Shown piece by piece: positions 36,645 through 48,400 of a DNA stretch of 64,000 nucleotides; the first letter of the stretch is position 1, and every line of letters begins with the position of its first letter. The stretch is from assembly GCA_023333565.1 (NCBI GenBank), contig JAJKFH010001792.1, positions 496,001-560,000 on the forward strand, in the 5' to 3' direction. The notes under the pieces were generated by a model that was not told the DNA's origin, ran no database searches, and was given only the letters and a program-made list of their open reading frames with translations. The stretch is from Puffinus mauretanicus. Its lineage: Eukaryota; Chordata; Aves; Procellariiformes; Procellariidae. Both the position numbers and the translations under genes were made by a program.

Positions 36645-36900
36645 ACACACAGAATGATGAGCGCAATGGAGCGCAGAGACTGCAGCACGGCAGATCCAGG
36701 CGTGGAGGTTCGATTCCCAGTTTCTTTCACCCCCCTCCTGTGACCTTGAGCTTGTTACTTGACTTGGATATGTTTCAATATCCCCCTGGATAAACTGAGG
36801 ATAAAAGCATCCACTCTTAAGAGCAGACAGAGCCTTAATCAATTAGTGCCTGTAAAGGACATTAAGATCATTTAGCAAAAGGTAGAATTAAAGTGCAAAT
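36645..36900 (+). mobile_element. MIR/CORE-SINE-like element
   Basis: A tRNA-derived head is followed by a MIR-like core. An A-box-like 'gagcgcaatgg' lies near 36659, and a good B-box, GGTTCGATTCC, lies at 36707-36717. Next come 'tgtgaccttgagc' and 'ttgttacttgacttgg', matching the MIR 'tgtgaccttgggcaagttacttaacc' block, then 'cctggataaactgaggataa' for the MIR 'cctcatctgtaaaatggggataa' block, and a tail containing 'gtgcctgtaaaggacatta'. The spacing fits the family order. It is a dead ancient SINE and not a tRNA gene, since no cloverleaf closes around the B-box. Confidence 0.65.
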
Positions 36901-37000
36901 TATGCTAAGGTCCTATTGAAATGAAAAGCAAGTGTGTTTAAAAGGGGATTTAGATGCAGAAGGCTAGACAGCAAAGAAAATCTAGGTGGAGGATCACAGG

Positions 37001-37140
37001 AGGCTTGATTCTGATCCAGTGTGTATCAGGATAATTTGGCTTAACTCCCCACTTAACACTAACAAAGCAGGCTCTGCCCTGGATTCTCACTTGGTGTAAA
37101 GTTACACAGATCTATGGTTGCACCAATTAAACCAACAGAG
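37001..37140. repeat. remnant of ancient palindromic repeat family
   Basis: 'gattctgatccagtgtgtat' near 37006 and 'gattctcacttggtgtaaag' near 37082 are two similar arms of the GATTCTGATCTCAGTTACACCAGTGTAAAT pattern known from old amniote non-autonomous elements. 'ttggcttaactcc' between them fits the 'ggagtaactcc' part. Confidence 0.45.
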
Positions 37141-39660
37141 AGTCCAAATTTTTGGCTCTTGAAGTCCTCATAATTAGAGCTAGAATTTTATTTTTTCCTT
37201 TCCTGAGTCTGTTTTTTCCTATTGTTTCTCAATGACAGGTTTACTCTAAACACATGCTGAACTGAGAAAATCAAAAGAAATGAAGTAATAGAGACAAACT
37301 AAATCTCTGGAGTCATCCTGTTTCCAAATAAGCCACAGTATGACCAGCAAGACTGGATGATGGCATGGGTACCAATGAGAGTCTCTTACACCTTTAGTTT
37401 CTCTAGTTGAGATGTGATACAGCACCAGCACTAAACTGGTAAATTTTCTACCACCTGACAGCTCTTCAGAAAAACACAGGGTGCAAGATGGGTGAATTCC
37501 CTCGGCAGGCATTTGTCACCATTGAAGTAACTTCTTTTGAGCTGATATACTCAGTTTTCTCATTTCCAGCAAAATGGTGTGGGAATAGGCCAGCCAACAC
37601 AGCATTGGGATGAACTCAAATAAAACACAGCTGATATGAAATTTAAAATTTTAAGGGATTGTTTTAAGACTGCTTCTAGCAGACTGAACAATTTAGAGCT
37701 CCAGTTTGTGGTGGTTGGGAAGGCTTATTCTGGACATTAGCACAGAAATGGAAAGGAGAAATTTATGGTAATCCTTGGAAGGAAAGGCTCTTCCAGTTGT
37801 AGGTGTTGTTTCAAAACCATGGATGCTACCATTAGAACAACTGAATCTAGTGGATCATGGTAGATCACGCTGTTCATCAAATAATTTTGCCTCCTACATA
37901 TCCCCTACATGACTGAGATACGCACATCCACTGCTGACATTTAGGGAAGTCTGGGAAAACAGAGATGCCTCAAAATGCCTGTTTAAAATCAGCACCTTCA
38001 TTCTTAGCTATATTAGTGGGGAATTAAAATCCGGAGTCCAGGACTTTTCATGATCATATCTGATATCAGACCTTAGCTATTTCAATTGCAGTATCGTCAT
38101 CAAATCTGGAAAACAGCTGGAAGCCAGCCCAGGAAACTATTGTACTTTAGCAATGTCTTGCTATGTGAATATCACTTCATTGTGCAAAATTCAAACCATC
38201 TTATTCCTGAAAACCTTGAAAGTATTTGCCCTACACAGGAAAAACCCAAACCTTTGGAATAGTCCAAATGAGAAACAACTGATCCAACTGAAACCAGCTG
38301 AAACAGCTGGTTCTTGTCATTCGCCATAACATTCAGGTAACTTCTTACATATAGAAACATTATCTTGCCATCAAACACTAAAAAAGTCTGTGCTGGGGAT
38401 GAATATTTGCAAAGCTTAAGACAGAAGGCATACTCTGATGTGGAAACATGCATTGCATAAGGAAATAATACTCAGCTCCTGAGGGCCAAAGCCATGAATG
38501 AGTCAACATGTCTCCCCAGACGAAGACCACTAAACTTCTTTTTTCTCCATGTGTCTCACCATTTTATGATCTGAATATGATCCCTGCTGTTGTTGAAATA
38601 TTGGTCAAGAAAACCTTTTTTGGCTGGTTTATGTACTCGCCTTCTTGTAAATGTAGATTCCCATAGCCACGCACCAACCTGATGGGAGTCGTTTTGATAA
38701 TTCCCCATATGCAAACAACCTGCGGCAGAATCACCACAGATCTCCCACCCAAGTGCCCAGACCACAGGATAAACTTATTTTATACCAGTGACTTGGGGAG
38801 CAGCAATACCCATCCCAGGCTTCAGGCCAGTCTCTTCATCCCACCCTCAGTGGGAAAGGACGTACATTTTTCAGGTCAGTTGTTTTGTTTTTTAAAAGAT
38901 GAGCACGCTGATAATACGAACATGTCTGCAGATATTCAGACATGGTAGGACTTGTGTCTGGGAGGTGGATATTACAGTCAGACTGCTAGTGAGGTGGTCG
39001 AGGGAAGATGGTAAATGCAGCCCATCCCCTGGCTTTCCCCACACTGATGAGTCTAACTCTCTAATACCTCAGAAGGCTTATTCCATAAACATTGGATCCT
39101 TTAAAACAATTTGCAGGAAAGTTAGATTATCAATGAGAAACTTTAAACCTCTAAGACTGCTACTTGACAATTTGTCACTCAACTTCAGCAAAACTATAGG
39201 GGAAAAGCACAATGAATTAATGAATAGCAACAAATCCCCATGACAACATGTTACTTCATTAAAATTTTATCAGCATTCTTCCTAAGGAAAGCATGCCTTC
39301 TGTTCTATGCTGAGTTTCTTCTACAGTGTTTTACAGACAATTCACAGCATTCTGGCGCTTCAAAATTAGTTCCTGTGGAGAGTGAGCTACACACAGACTC
39401 TAGATTGTGTCACACAGTGGTCTCCTGGGTGCCATGATGAAGTTTTGCCTACATTTTTTGTGTGTATCTTATGCCTTAAACATTAATCAAGCATTTCCCA
39501 ATTGCTTTCTTTGAGAATAGGTTAATTAGCTGCAAATGCATCTCTGTGTTAATTTTCAGCAAATGCATTAAACTGCATTTCATAAATATTTTCCTAGCAA
39601 CCAAATAAAAGCTTTGAAAGGAAAATGTTTTCATTGCTTTCGCTGGGGCTCTCTCTTATG

Positions 39661-39696
39661 CTTTTTTTTTTTCTTTTTGCCTTTTTTTTTTTTTTT
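39661..39696. repeat. poly-T-rich tract
   Basis: T runs of 11, 5 and 15 separated by C or GCC. Low complexity. Confidence 0.9.
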
Positions 39697-40666
39697 GGTG
39701 GAGATCCATAAAACATACCCATTGATGTTCAGTGTATTCCTCAGTTCTGGATGTAAGTACAAAAAAAGAATAATAATACAAATGGTTGCTAGATACTGTC
39801 AGCTTGCCAATATAATCTTAGGATTTGATTAAAAAAAATTCCCTTGCTCAGAAACACTGAAGGTATTTGCTTGGAAATTCAAATTGTTTTAAAGAGGAAA
39901 AAAACACATAGATCAGCAGAAAAAAGCCAAAATTACTCTTAAAAATAAATAATAGCTTATATGGATATCAGTAACCTGTCCTGGTTATATTAATAACATT
40001 TCCCTCAGAGTATTACCGTCCACTTACTTACTGCACATATTTGGCTCTAAAAGCACCTAACAGGAGAATATCTGTTCCTGAAAACTTTGTAAGCCAAACA
40101 TCTTTGGGACGCAAAGGCTGCAGGGAAGGAAATTCATTCCTAGTTTTTCACCTGTGAACTAAGGTGTTTGACACAGGGATTAAGGTGTTGAAGTGAGCAG
40201 CTAAAATCCTGGTTTTTTTTTTTTTTTAGTTAGGTAGGAGGAGGCCAAATCAAGTGTCCATACTTATGATGTAAGGTTTCTGAGCCAGATGGAAGATATT
40301 AAGAAAATGATGTTTCTTTAGCATTAGATAGTTATTTCCTACAAACCATAACAATTACAAAAGGAAGAAACCAAAGCTTCCTACTTCCAGCCGAATGCCC
40401 GAACTGCACATCTCTGTCTTCTCTCCTTATGGCCCCATGAATCTTGACAGTCTTGAGCAGTGGTGCTGTAGAAAACATGTAGAGATCTAGCTATAGAATA
40501 TGACAATAATGAGAAAATTCTGGTTGGATGTGGAAACTGTTGTCATAACCACCTGACAAACAAGGTCTTCTGCCTTCCGCATGACTAATCTAACCACTGG
40601 GCTGTTATGCCAAATATTTTTACTCTCTATTTTTTTTTTGATTGAATTCATTGCATTCTTAATAAG

Positions 40667-40730
40667 AGGCTTGATTCTGAGAAAGCTCAGCAATGTAAAT
40701 CCCTCAAGTGACTGAGTGGAATGGATATCT
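40667..40730. repeat. remnant of ancient palindromic repeat family
   Basis: 'ggcttgattctgagaaagct' then 'cagcaatgtaaatccctca' and 'agtgactgagtgg' follow the GCCTGATTCTGATCTCAG...TGTAAATCCGGAGTAAC order of the same old family seen at 37001. Confidence 0.4.
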
Positions 40731-41184
40731 TCATCTTGAACTTGAGCCTTTTTTGGAAAATTAGTCTAGGTGGTCATGGTCAGTTCAGCAAAGACAAGGC
40801 CCTACCAGGCATTTCCCACAGCACAGCTTGATTACACAATGAAGCTTATTACGTGAAATGTAAGTGCCAATAGCACCTTTCCTTAGGTTGCACCACTGAA
40901 GTAAGGCCCTAACTGCATCTAAATGACACAAAAGATTACATGACATGCTCCAGATAACATAAAAACCAGGTAATACATGTCACAATGGTTAGCAGATGTC
41001 TGCATCTCAATGGGGGACATCAGTGTTCATTGGGAAATTCTTTCTCTCCACCCATTGTTCACCTTTTTATTTTTTTCAGTTTTAATTTTTTTCCCAACCA
41101 CCTGCAATCCAGCTAAACCAACATATTTATACAGTGATCATCTTCCTATACAGAGTATTTAACAAAAAAAAATAGTGCAGTCCT

Positions 41185-41250
41185 GCTTCTTTCAATGTGA
41201 GGTTTCCATTGATGTCAGTGAGCTCTGGGTCAGGGTCTGTAGAAGTCTGT
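41185..41250. repeat. remnant of ancient palindromic repeat family
   Basis: 'ctttcaatgtgaggtttcc' followed by 'attgatgtcagtgagctctg' and 'ggtcagggtctg' matches the ATTGACTTCAGTGAGCTCTGGATCAGGCCC end of this family well. Confidence 0.5.
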
Positions 41251-43502
41251 TATATGATCTTGGTAGGCTAAACATTGAAAGAAGCATTGAATCAGTAAAT
41301 TAAGGAAATTGAGATATGTCTTCTCTGAAATCTTACAAAAAAAATAGCTTTAATAGTAGTGTTTCCTCAGCCATACTTCTGTACAGTTCTTGTTTATTAC
41401 AATTCATGAGATGTCATCCCATGACTCATTTTAAATTAACAAATAGAGGCCCAGCACATCACAGATCCATTTATAACTGTTCTAACCTTAACAAACCAAA
41501 CACACGACAACACCACACTCCTGCAAAAAGAGATCTCCTTGTCCTTTTCCTGCAACTCTAGCTCCTTCTCAGCTTGTCTCATTTCCCTTTCCACTCAAAA
41601 AAAGGATGGGCATTGGACACTTTAGGATGGCTGGTAGTTGTATGCTCTCGTAACACCATCATGAGGAAGTTCTAGAACTCTAATGACTGTTACTTCCTGG
41701 ACTTGTTTATTGGGATCCCCAAGTTTATTTTTTCATAGTTGAATAAAGACTCAAGTATCTCATTATTATGGTTTTCAGCAGTCAGTAGACAGTATGACAA
41801 TCATCTGCAGATGCATCTTTCCACATTAGTTATCCAACCTGACCTTATGAGAACGTTTATCAAAATCTCTTTACTTTCTCAGTAGCTCCTGTTCTTTTCA
41901 GTTTTAAGTAATTCCAATATAGATGCACCATCCCATTACTTCATTATTTGCATCAGGGCTAAGAATGTAAAAATAGCTACTGTTCTTACATGGCAACAGT
42001 TTTCAGAAATACAGGTAGTGCCAGGGTGCAGCCAGTAGGAAATTGAATACGATGTACTTGATGCACTTACTGCCATACATGGATTTAATGACATTTTAGG
42101 GTTCAGTAAGCTGTGGCATGAGTGTCAAAGATATGTTGTGAGCAGATTTCAAATGGCATGCAGCAGGGTCAGGAGCTGGGAGTCGTGGTACTCTGAGAAA
42201 GGCCTCAGTGGGAGGCAGGCGATATCAGGCTGCTTGTTACCTTGTTATCTTGCTGTCTTGCAGATGACAAAACACAGGACAAGGAAACTGGTAGCTGCTC
42301 TCCTGTTGAAAGGCAGAATCTCCTAGTGTGTTTCTTTTGGCAGAAACATCTTCAAGTTTTGGGGAAAAATCTAGTCAAGGACATTACCTCTGCAAGACTA
42401 CTGCTAAATACAACACATTTTTCTAGACGCTGTACTCTTCAACCCAAGCCCATGTTTGTGTGAAATGTCTAACAATGTTCGGCCAGGCAATATAACTAAG
42501 TCATGATTATGAAATCACAGCTATCATTACCCATAACGAAAGCCAAATAGACAGTGTGTTATTCTTGGAGAAAGCAGAGGAGAAACTATTTCCTTTCTTC
42601 TCTTCCTTTCTTTTTTTCACTTCTGAAGACATCAGTAACTTGTGAATTAAAAAGCAAGGGGAGGTGGCTTTGAGCAGGATTCAGATAAAGCTGTCGTGGG
42701 GAGCGTGTGGTGCTATTTAAGTTCCTTCTGAACTCTGCCTGCCTGTCTCTGTCCTGTAGTCTTTTTGAGGCAGCTTTTGTTAAAGGCGAGTCATGCCAAT
42801 CAATCCTGGCAGGTGGTCTTTTTAGTTCCAGGTGTTGACAACAGGTATTTACTTTGGTCTCCTATACCCTGTATCACAAAGAGAGATGGCGAGTTCAGCA
42901 TTCGTTGGCAGAAAGATGATAAATGACATTTGCTGGCTCAACATTCTTCCTGTGACCATCTCCAACAGTTGTTATTCCAGTTCACGTGCTTCTCGGTAAC
43001 GAGTAACTGCAGATTCAGGACTTGAAAATTCATTGTCCTATGCAGAGTGGTCTCTCCACCAACATGCATACTTCAGAGAAACACTGTGCTCCCTGGTTCT
43101 TTGTATTTTGTTATAAAGGAGCTTTTCATTCAGGCTCTTTTAATTTATCCCTGAGTTTTAATGAGTTGCACTCTATTTTAATCTTAGTCATTTTTATAGA
43201 AATCTGATGGTGAATTAGAAACAGATGCATCCCTCGCAGACATTTCCTAAAAACTACAAGATGCTTAGAAAGAATCTGCTTGCTAGTGTCTAGGAAAGGA
43301 CCATTGGGGACTGATATATATTTGTGTACTTTTATTAAATTAAATTAATTATCTGAAAGCATGAAATTATCTCAGTGCCTGATCTTTTTATTTTTCTGTT
43401 TGCCACATGTTTCTAGCCAAACCTCTGAATTAAGGTTTTAGCAATCAGAACAATGCTTAGAACATGCCTGTTCCAATAACTGCTGGTTTGGAGATAAGTT
43501 GC

Positions 43503-43552
43503 ATTTATTTAGCTTATATTTATTTATTTAGCTTATATTTATTTATTTATTA
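43503..43552. repeat. short tandem repeat of ATTTATTTAGCTTAT-type unit
   Basis: 'atttatttagcttat' occurs twice about 20 bp apart, followed by further ATTT units. Local slippage. Confidence 0.8.
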
Positions 43553-44457
43553 ATGTGTTGTTGTTTTTAGGGGTTTTTTGTTATTGGGGAAGCACCATCA
43601 GGTGACATGAGCAAAGTGAACAGAGTCTGTTGCCTCATACACTCCAAAGCAGTTTTATTAAATAAGTGTTATGGACAACTTGGTAAACCACGAAAAGTAA
43701 ACCCAAAATCCCTAAGAACTTGACTATTCACATCCTAGTTTTTGGAAGAAACCTTCCCAAGGGAAAAGAGAGAAAGAAAAATGCTGCTAGGTGGTGAAAC
43801 TAGAGAATTAGAGGAAAATGAATAAATGAGAGGACTGCTCTCAGTGATCCCATCCAAATGAGACCTATAATAAAAAGAACAGAATAAAGGAAATATTAAA
43901 AAAATAAATCAATCATCTGGATTCTGAAGTTCTTTTCTGTAGTCAGCTTCAAAATTGCCAATACTGACCTTTGTTCACCTGAAGGAACAAAACACTTCTT
44001 CATCCTTGCCTGGATGATGGGACAACATGTAATTGCAGTGTCCTGATAAAGCCCAGAGCAAGCATTGTGACTCCAAGAACTACATCTCTAGACTCTTCTC
44101 AAGAGCAGGTGTAGGCAGGTGATCCACATCTCTACTAGTAACCCACGAGACACGGGTAATTCTCTGCCTCAAACAGAGGGTAGCACCCAAACTGGCTGTT
44201 GGGTAGGGTGGCCGGAGTAGACCCTCAGTCCATGATTGGGAGCTGTTGGGTCAGTGCTAAAACTGTGCCAGAGCCCATACACAGTTTTCACAAAATACAT
44301 GCCAGTACTTGACTCTGTGCCTTAAACTTGTTTATTTTATTAATATAGAGGTAGCCAAAGCCTCTGTGTTGGCTTACAAAGCTCTCAGTATAGGTTCTGG
44401 AGGACAGAGCTACAGGGTTTTTCCTCCTCCTCCTCTTTCCCACCTTGATCTTATTGT

Positions 44458-44632
44458 ACTAGAATAGAATAGCATAGAACAGCATGGAATAGCATAGAAC
44501 AGCATAGAATAGTATAGAATAGCATAGGATAGAATAGAACAGAACAGAACAGAATAGAACAGAACAGAACAGAATAGAATAGAATAGAATAGTTCAGTTA
44601 GAAGGGACTTATAATGATCATCTAGTCCAACT
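44458..44632 (-). mobile_element. CR1 3' end with expanded pentamer/decamer microsatellite
   Basis: Bases 44594-44632 ('gttcagttagaagggactta', then 'atgatcatctagtccaact') are the reverse of a CR1 3' UTR of an older subfamily than the two large copies. Where the CR1 terminal octamers should follow, there is instead a 136-bp tract (44458-44593) of AGAAT/AGAAC/AGCAT units. The element is 5'-truncated to about 40 bp of UTR. The tract most likely grew by slippage from the octamer terminus. The long minus-strand frame across it is only the translated microsatellite. Confidence 0.85.
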
Positions 44633-45700
44633 AGATGCAATGTTGTGGCATGGTATACCAACTCCTTGAATGTGCCCATGGCCTTTCCTAAGAAACCAGG
44701 CTGGTCCACAGCTCAGGCTGTGTCTGTGCTCAGTGCCTGTTCCCTTGTTAATGCAGAGCTTGGAGATGAGCTGAGCTTCAAAACAGGCTTGAACCTAAGA
44801 AGGTAGACATGGATGGGTTCCCCTCATAGTTTAATTATCAAAATGACCTGTTCAGGGCCTTTCCCCTGCAGGGTGCGTTACACTCTGCACCAGCTCAGCC
44901 TCACTGATCTATGAACTTGGAAGAAAAAATTGCAAGCCAGGTTCACATCTTCCCACATTCACCATGTTCGGCCAGCATTGCTGTCCACAGGACCTCTCCA
45001 TCTTGACTTTGGTTTCTCCCTCTCCAAGTATCTCCACGCCATTGCTTCACAGATGATATCTTAGTGTCTTTTAACCTAACTTTATCAAGAATTTTGCAGT
45101 CTTTATACACTAACCCAAAATAACACAGTTTTTTGGTTTTTATCTTTTTTTAAATATGGTTAGAGTTCCTATATTGACTATCTAGAGAGGGGAAGAACTC
45201 ATTGAAATGGTGGCAAACAGACTGAAAAACTTCCTCTAAAATAGAAAACTGTTTTGACTTTTTGCATTTTATTCTCAAAGAGAGGTCTTTTATCAACACC
45301 AGCTCAGCACCTTAGAGAGAAAAATGATATCTTGAAAAAGGCTTTTAAACCCTGAGGTTGGCAGTGTTTTTTTTTTCTTTTCCCTAGACTTTGTAAACAC
45401 TTTTCTCTGTAAAAGTAATGCACATAATTGTGGGATCTTCCATCTTTTTATAAGCAATTTGATCTACGCATTACAAATCTCAAAAAAAGCCTTTTTTTTT
45501 TACTTTTTTCATTTTTCCCCCTGTTTTGGGGGAATAAATGCAGAACACAAAGATATCATTTTCTTTCTTAAACAAGGTCAGTATCCTGACAATAAGGGCA
45601 CTTTAGAAGTTTTCTATTGTGCATGTGTTCATGGGGGAGAAGGAGCTGATCTACATCCTTTCAGATTTTCAGGTTTCTTTTTAGGACTTTTCCTTGGGTT

Positions 45701-45738
45701 CTTTTTTCCCCCCTCTTTTTTTCTTTTTTTTTTTTTCC
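45701..45738. repeat. T/C-rich low-complexity tract
   Basis: Long T runs broken by a C6 run and single C bases. Confidence 0.9.
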
Positions 45739-46731
45739 TGTTAAAAATGAACTAAATATTTTATTTTGTAAGGAGGAAATAAAACATCAGTTACATTGCC
45801 ATATTTTAGCAAGGCAAATCAATCTGGTCCAGGGCTGGGTTCAGGTTTTTATTTTTTACTTGCAATAACCAAGAAACATGTCAGCAATATTGTAAGAAAT
45901 ATCTGGCTACTTTCTTTGCAGGCACAGATTGGCCCCCAATCCTGCAAACTATGAGGCAGGGCTGAGGCTGAGAGAAGCTATATCATGAGCACTTACAGTC
46001 AATTGCTGGTTTAGAACTTCTCTTGATAGACGAGCAACAGAGAGATAGTCCTGGTTTTGCCAACGGTGGTCTCACGAGATGAAATTCATCTCTCTTAGCT
46101 TGGTCTCTAGTGTGGATGCTTCCATGTTAGTCAGCCATCCTCAAATCCCAGAGGAGTCAATGAAAAGAAACTATTCCAAGTTCAGATTTTATTTCCTACT
46201 TTTTCTGCCTCACCTTTAGTCACAACCACACAGTGCTTTCTATTTGTGCTATAAAGTTAGTATCTGTTTATTGCAGCAGGAGTGGGTACAAATAGCCAGA
46301 TTGATGGACAGTTATAGCCAGTTATTGCTATATCACAATATTGACCTTGCCTAAGAAGTATTTTATGGTACTGATTGCATAAATACTGGCTATTCTTTCA
46401 AGGACCACCTTTGCTTAGGAGTGTGTACATTACAAATATCAAGATATGTTGAACGGATTCAAAAGGTAAAGCTTGAGAAAATAATATGACCAATGCACAG
46501 AGAATAATAATGCTGCAGCTGGTAGTATGATTTATCTTCCCTTAGAAAAGTGATAGGCTTCTTGCACTGTTAAGATATGTAGAACTGTGAAATACTTTGT
46601 ATGATTAAGTGTGAAAATTTTGGAAGTGCCATACTTATTGTCGGTTGTTTCTAAATGAACATTTGCTTTTAATTCTGCTTGAAAATACCCTAGTCCAGCA
46701 AAGCAATAATGGCAAGGTGCCTCTACCAGGT

Positions 46732-46885
46732 CTGGGTCTTATTCAGCAAAACATCCGTACTCACACCTAGATCCAAACCAGTTCAGCGAAGAGCTAAGGG
46801 CGGCCTGAAGTCCTCCGTGGAGCTGGGTGGAACAGCTCATGTGCTTAAAGAGAAGTATGTTCCTCAGAGCTTTGCTAAATCAATG
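46732..46885. repeat. ancient palindromic MITE-like repeat
   Basis: The left arm 'cttattcagcaaaacatc' and right arm 'gagctttgctaaatca' are imperfect inverted copies. Inside the right arm 'catgtgcttaaagagaagta' matches the CATGTGCTTAAAGTTAAGCATG motif typical of an old amniote family with arms ending in 'AGCAAAGCACTTAAGCA'. It is diverged, with no coding capacity. The superfamily cannot be settled by eye. Confidence 0.5.
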
Positions 46886-47121
46886 TCAAAATCAGTTTAA
46901 AAAAGCTTAAGACAGCTTAGCCCTGCCGACCCACAGACAGATACAGGTGTAATACACGATCCCAGTGCAGCTGCACATGGGGCAATTCAAGGATGGAGCC
47001 GTACTTTTCCTGCTCCCGTCTCTTTAAGGTAGATATAACATTACTTTAACATAATTTTGATGCTGATTTCATTACAGTGTTTAAAGGAAGATCAATGTAA
47101 GTGTATGATATCAGCTACCTC

Positions 47122-47140
47122 ATATAAAAGTCTTTTATAT
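47122..47140. repeat. perfect 19-base palindrome
   Basis: 'atataaaag' t 'cttttatat': nine-base arms around one base. AT-rich; could be cruciform-prone or chance. Confidence 0.8.
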
Positions 47141-48370
47141 AAGCAGGTGGTTTTGGACCTTGCCTCCAGCTATACCTTTTGATCATTTAGAAGGCTACTG
47201 ATGTACCCCAGGCAACTTACGTAAAACAGTTATTTGTACTCATTTAATGCTATACTTTTAAACACCCCTTTAATATATTTGCAGCTGTAAAAGGCTCACA
47301 GTATGGAAATGTTTTAAAGGAGTAGGTTTAACTTCCAAAATTAGGCTGGATTTTTTTCTGGATAGAAAACTCTGCCTCTTTCTTCAACTTATACAAACAT
47401 GTACACATCCAAACACACATGCTTCTCTGTTGTTCTGAGAAAATCTCTAAGCAAAAACTCCTCTGTCAAAGGTGAGTATTGCTGGATGGCAAGCAACTGG
47501 GTAAGGGCTGCAGGAATTTGTATATCTATTCCAGTAAGTGCATTTCAGTGTTCCAGACAATTCCGGAAACCTGTTAATCTTCAATAAAAATGAAATGTGT
47601 TTGTAGTTATCATAAAAAATGAAAATTTGTGCTTATTTCTTGTTACTGTGGATAAGCTCCATCTGCCAAACAATGTAAAACAGTTAATAACGTGACCAAA
47701 GATGAAATCATAGACCCCAGATTCCTTACTGTGATTGGCCTTACTAAAATTACGTCACAGGTAAGTTTGGCCCAAGGTCTGCAAACCATTGAAAGAAGAG
47801 AATCTGGTGATTTCACTCTGTATGAATTTATGTGATTGAACCAGTTTTTCCATTTCCTCCCTGTTTTTGTTTCCCAGGTCAAAACAGGAAACAGTGAAGT
47901 CCAGGTAAAATGTAAGAGCACTTCATGCAGCTTAATTTTCACGTATGCTGTGTGCTCATGTGCTCTGTGCTATGATCAGCAATAAATGTGCACAGCAAAT
48001 CCATTTTATTAATACCTTTAATTGCTTCCAGAAGGTTCTGGTGTTTTATTTTGTCAAACCAGCCATAGAAAGACAATTAGATATCAGTTAACACATTTAC
48101 TGTTCTTATTGTTTTTTGATAGCAACAATCATAAAACAATAAAAGCATTTCTTCTCCATAATGATATTCTGGGGAGCCAGGTGTTCTGCATGTTAGAACA
48201 AAATTACTACCTTTTATAAATAAAAGCTTTGTATAACACTGCCGTAGCAGAAGGTGGAAGGGATGTAACAAAACAGTTACATGCTCATATGTATTTTTCC
48301 CCCTTGGATTCATTGGCGGAAGATATGTATGGACATACATATCTACCTATGCACACAGATGTTTATGTAC

Positions 48371-48400
48371 AGACACATGCACACACACACATGCACACAT
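48371..48400. repeat. (CA)n microsatellite
   Basis: CA units interrupted by ATG ('acacatgcacacacacacat' and following bases). Confidence 0.85.

Larger units (their letters stand above)
36901..44457. other. long gene-free stretch
   Basis: No gene or RNA gene recognised. It holds old palindromic-repeat footprints (37001-37140, 40667-40730, 41185-41250), T-rich tracts (39661-39696, 40211-40229) and a small ATTTATTTAGCTTAT duplication (43503-43552). The 114-codon frame at 38899-39243 has no recognised motif. Confidence 0.5.

Noticed and set aside
36645..36720. Possible tRNA gene around the GGTTCGATTCC B-box
   Set aside because: No acceptor or anticodon stem pairs around it and the sequence continues as a MIR core, so it is a SINE head.
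44410..44709. 99-codon minus-strand frame rich in Phe, Tyr, Ser and Leu
   Set aside because: It is the translation of the AGAAT/AGAAC microsatellite; its hydrophobic look is a composition artefact.
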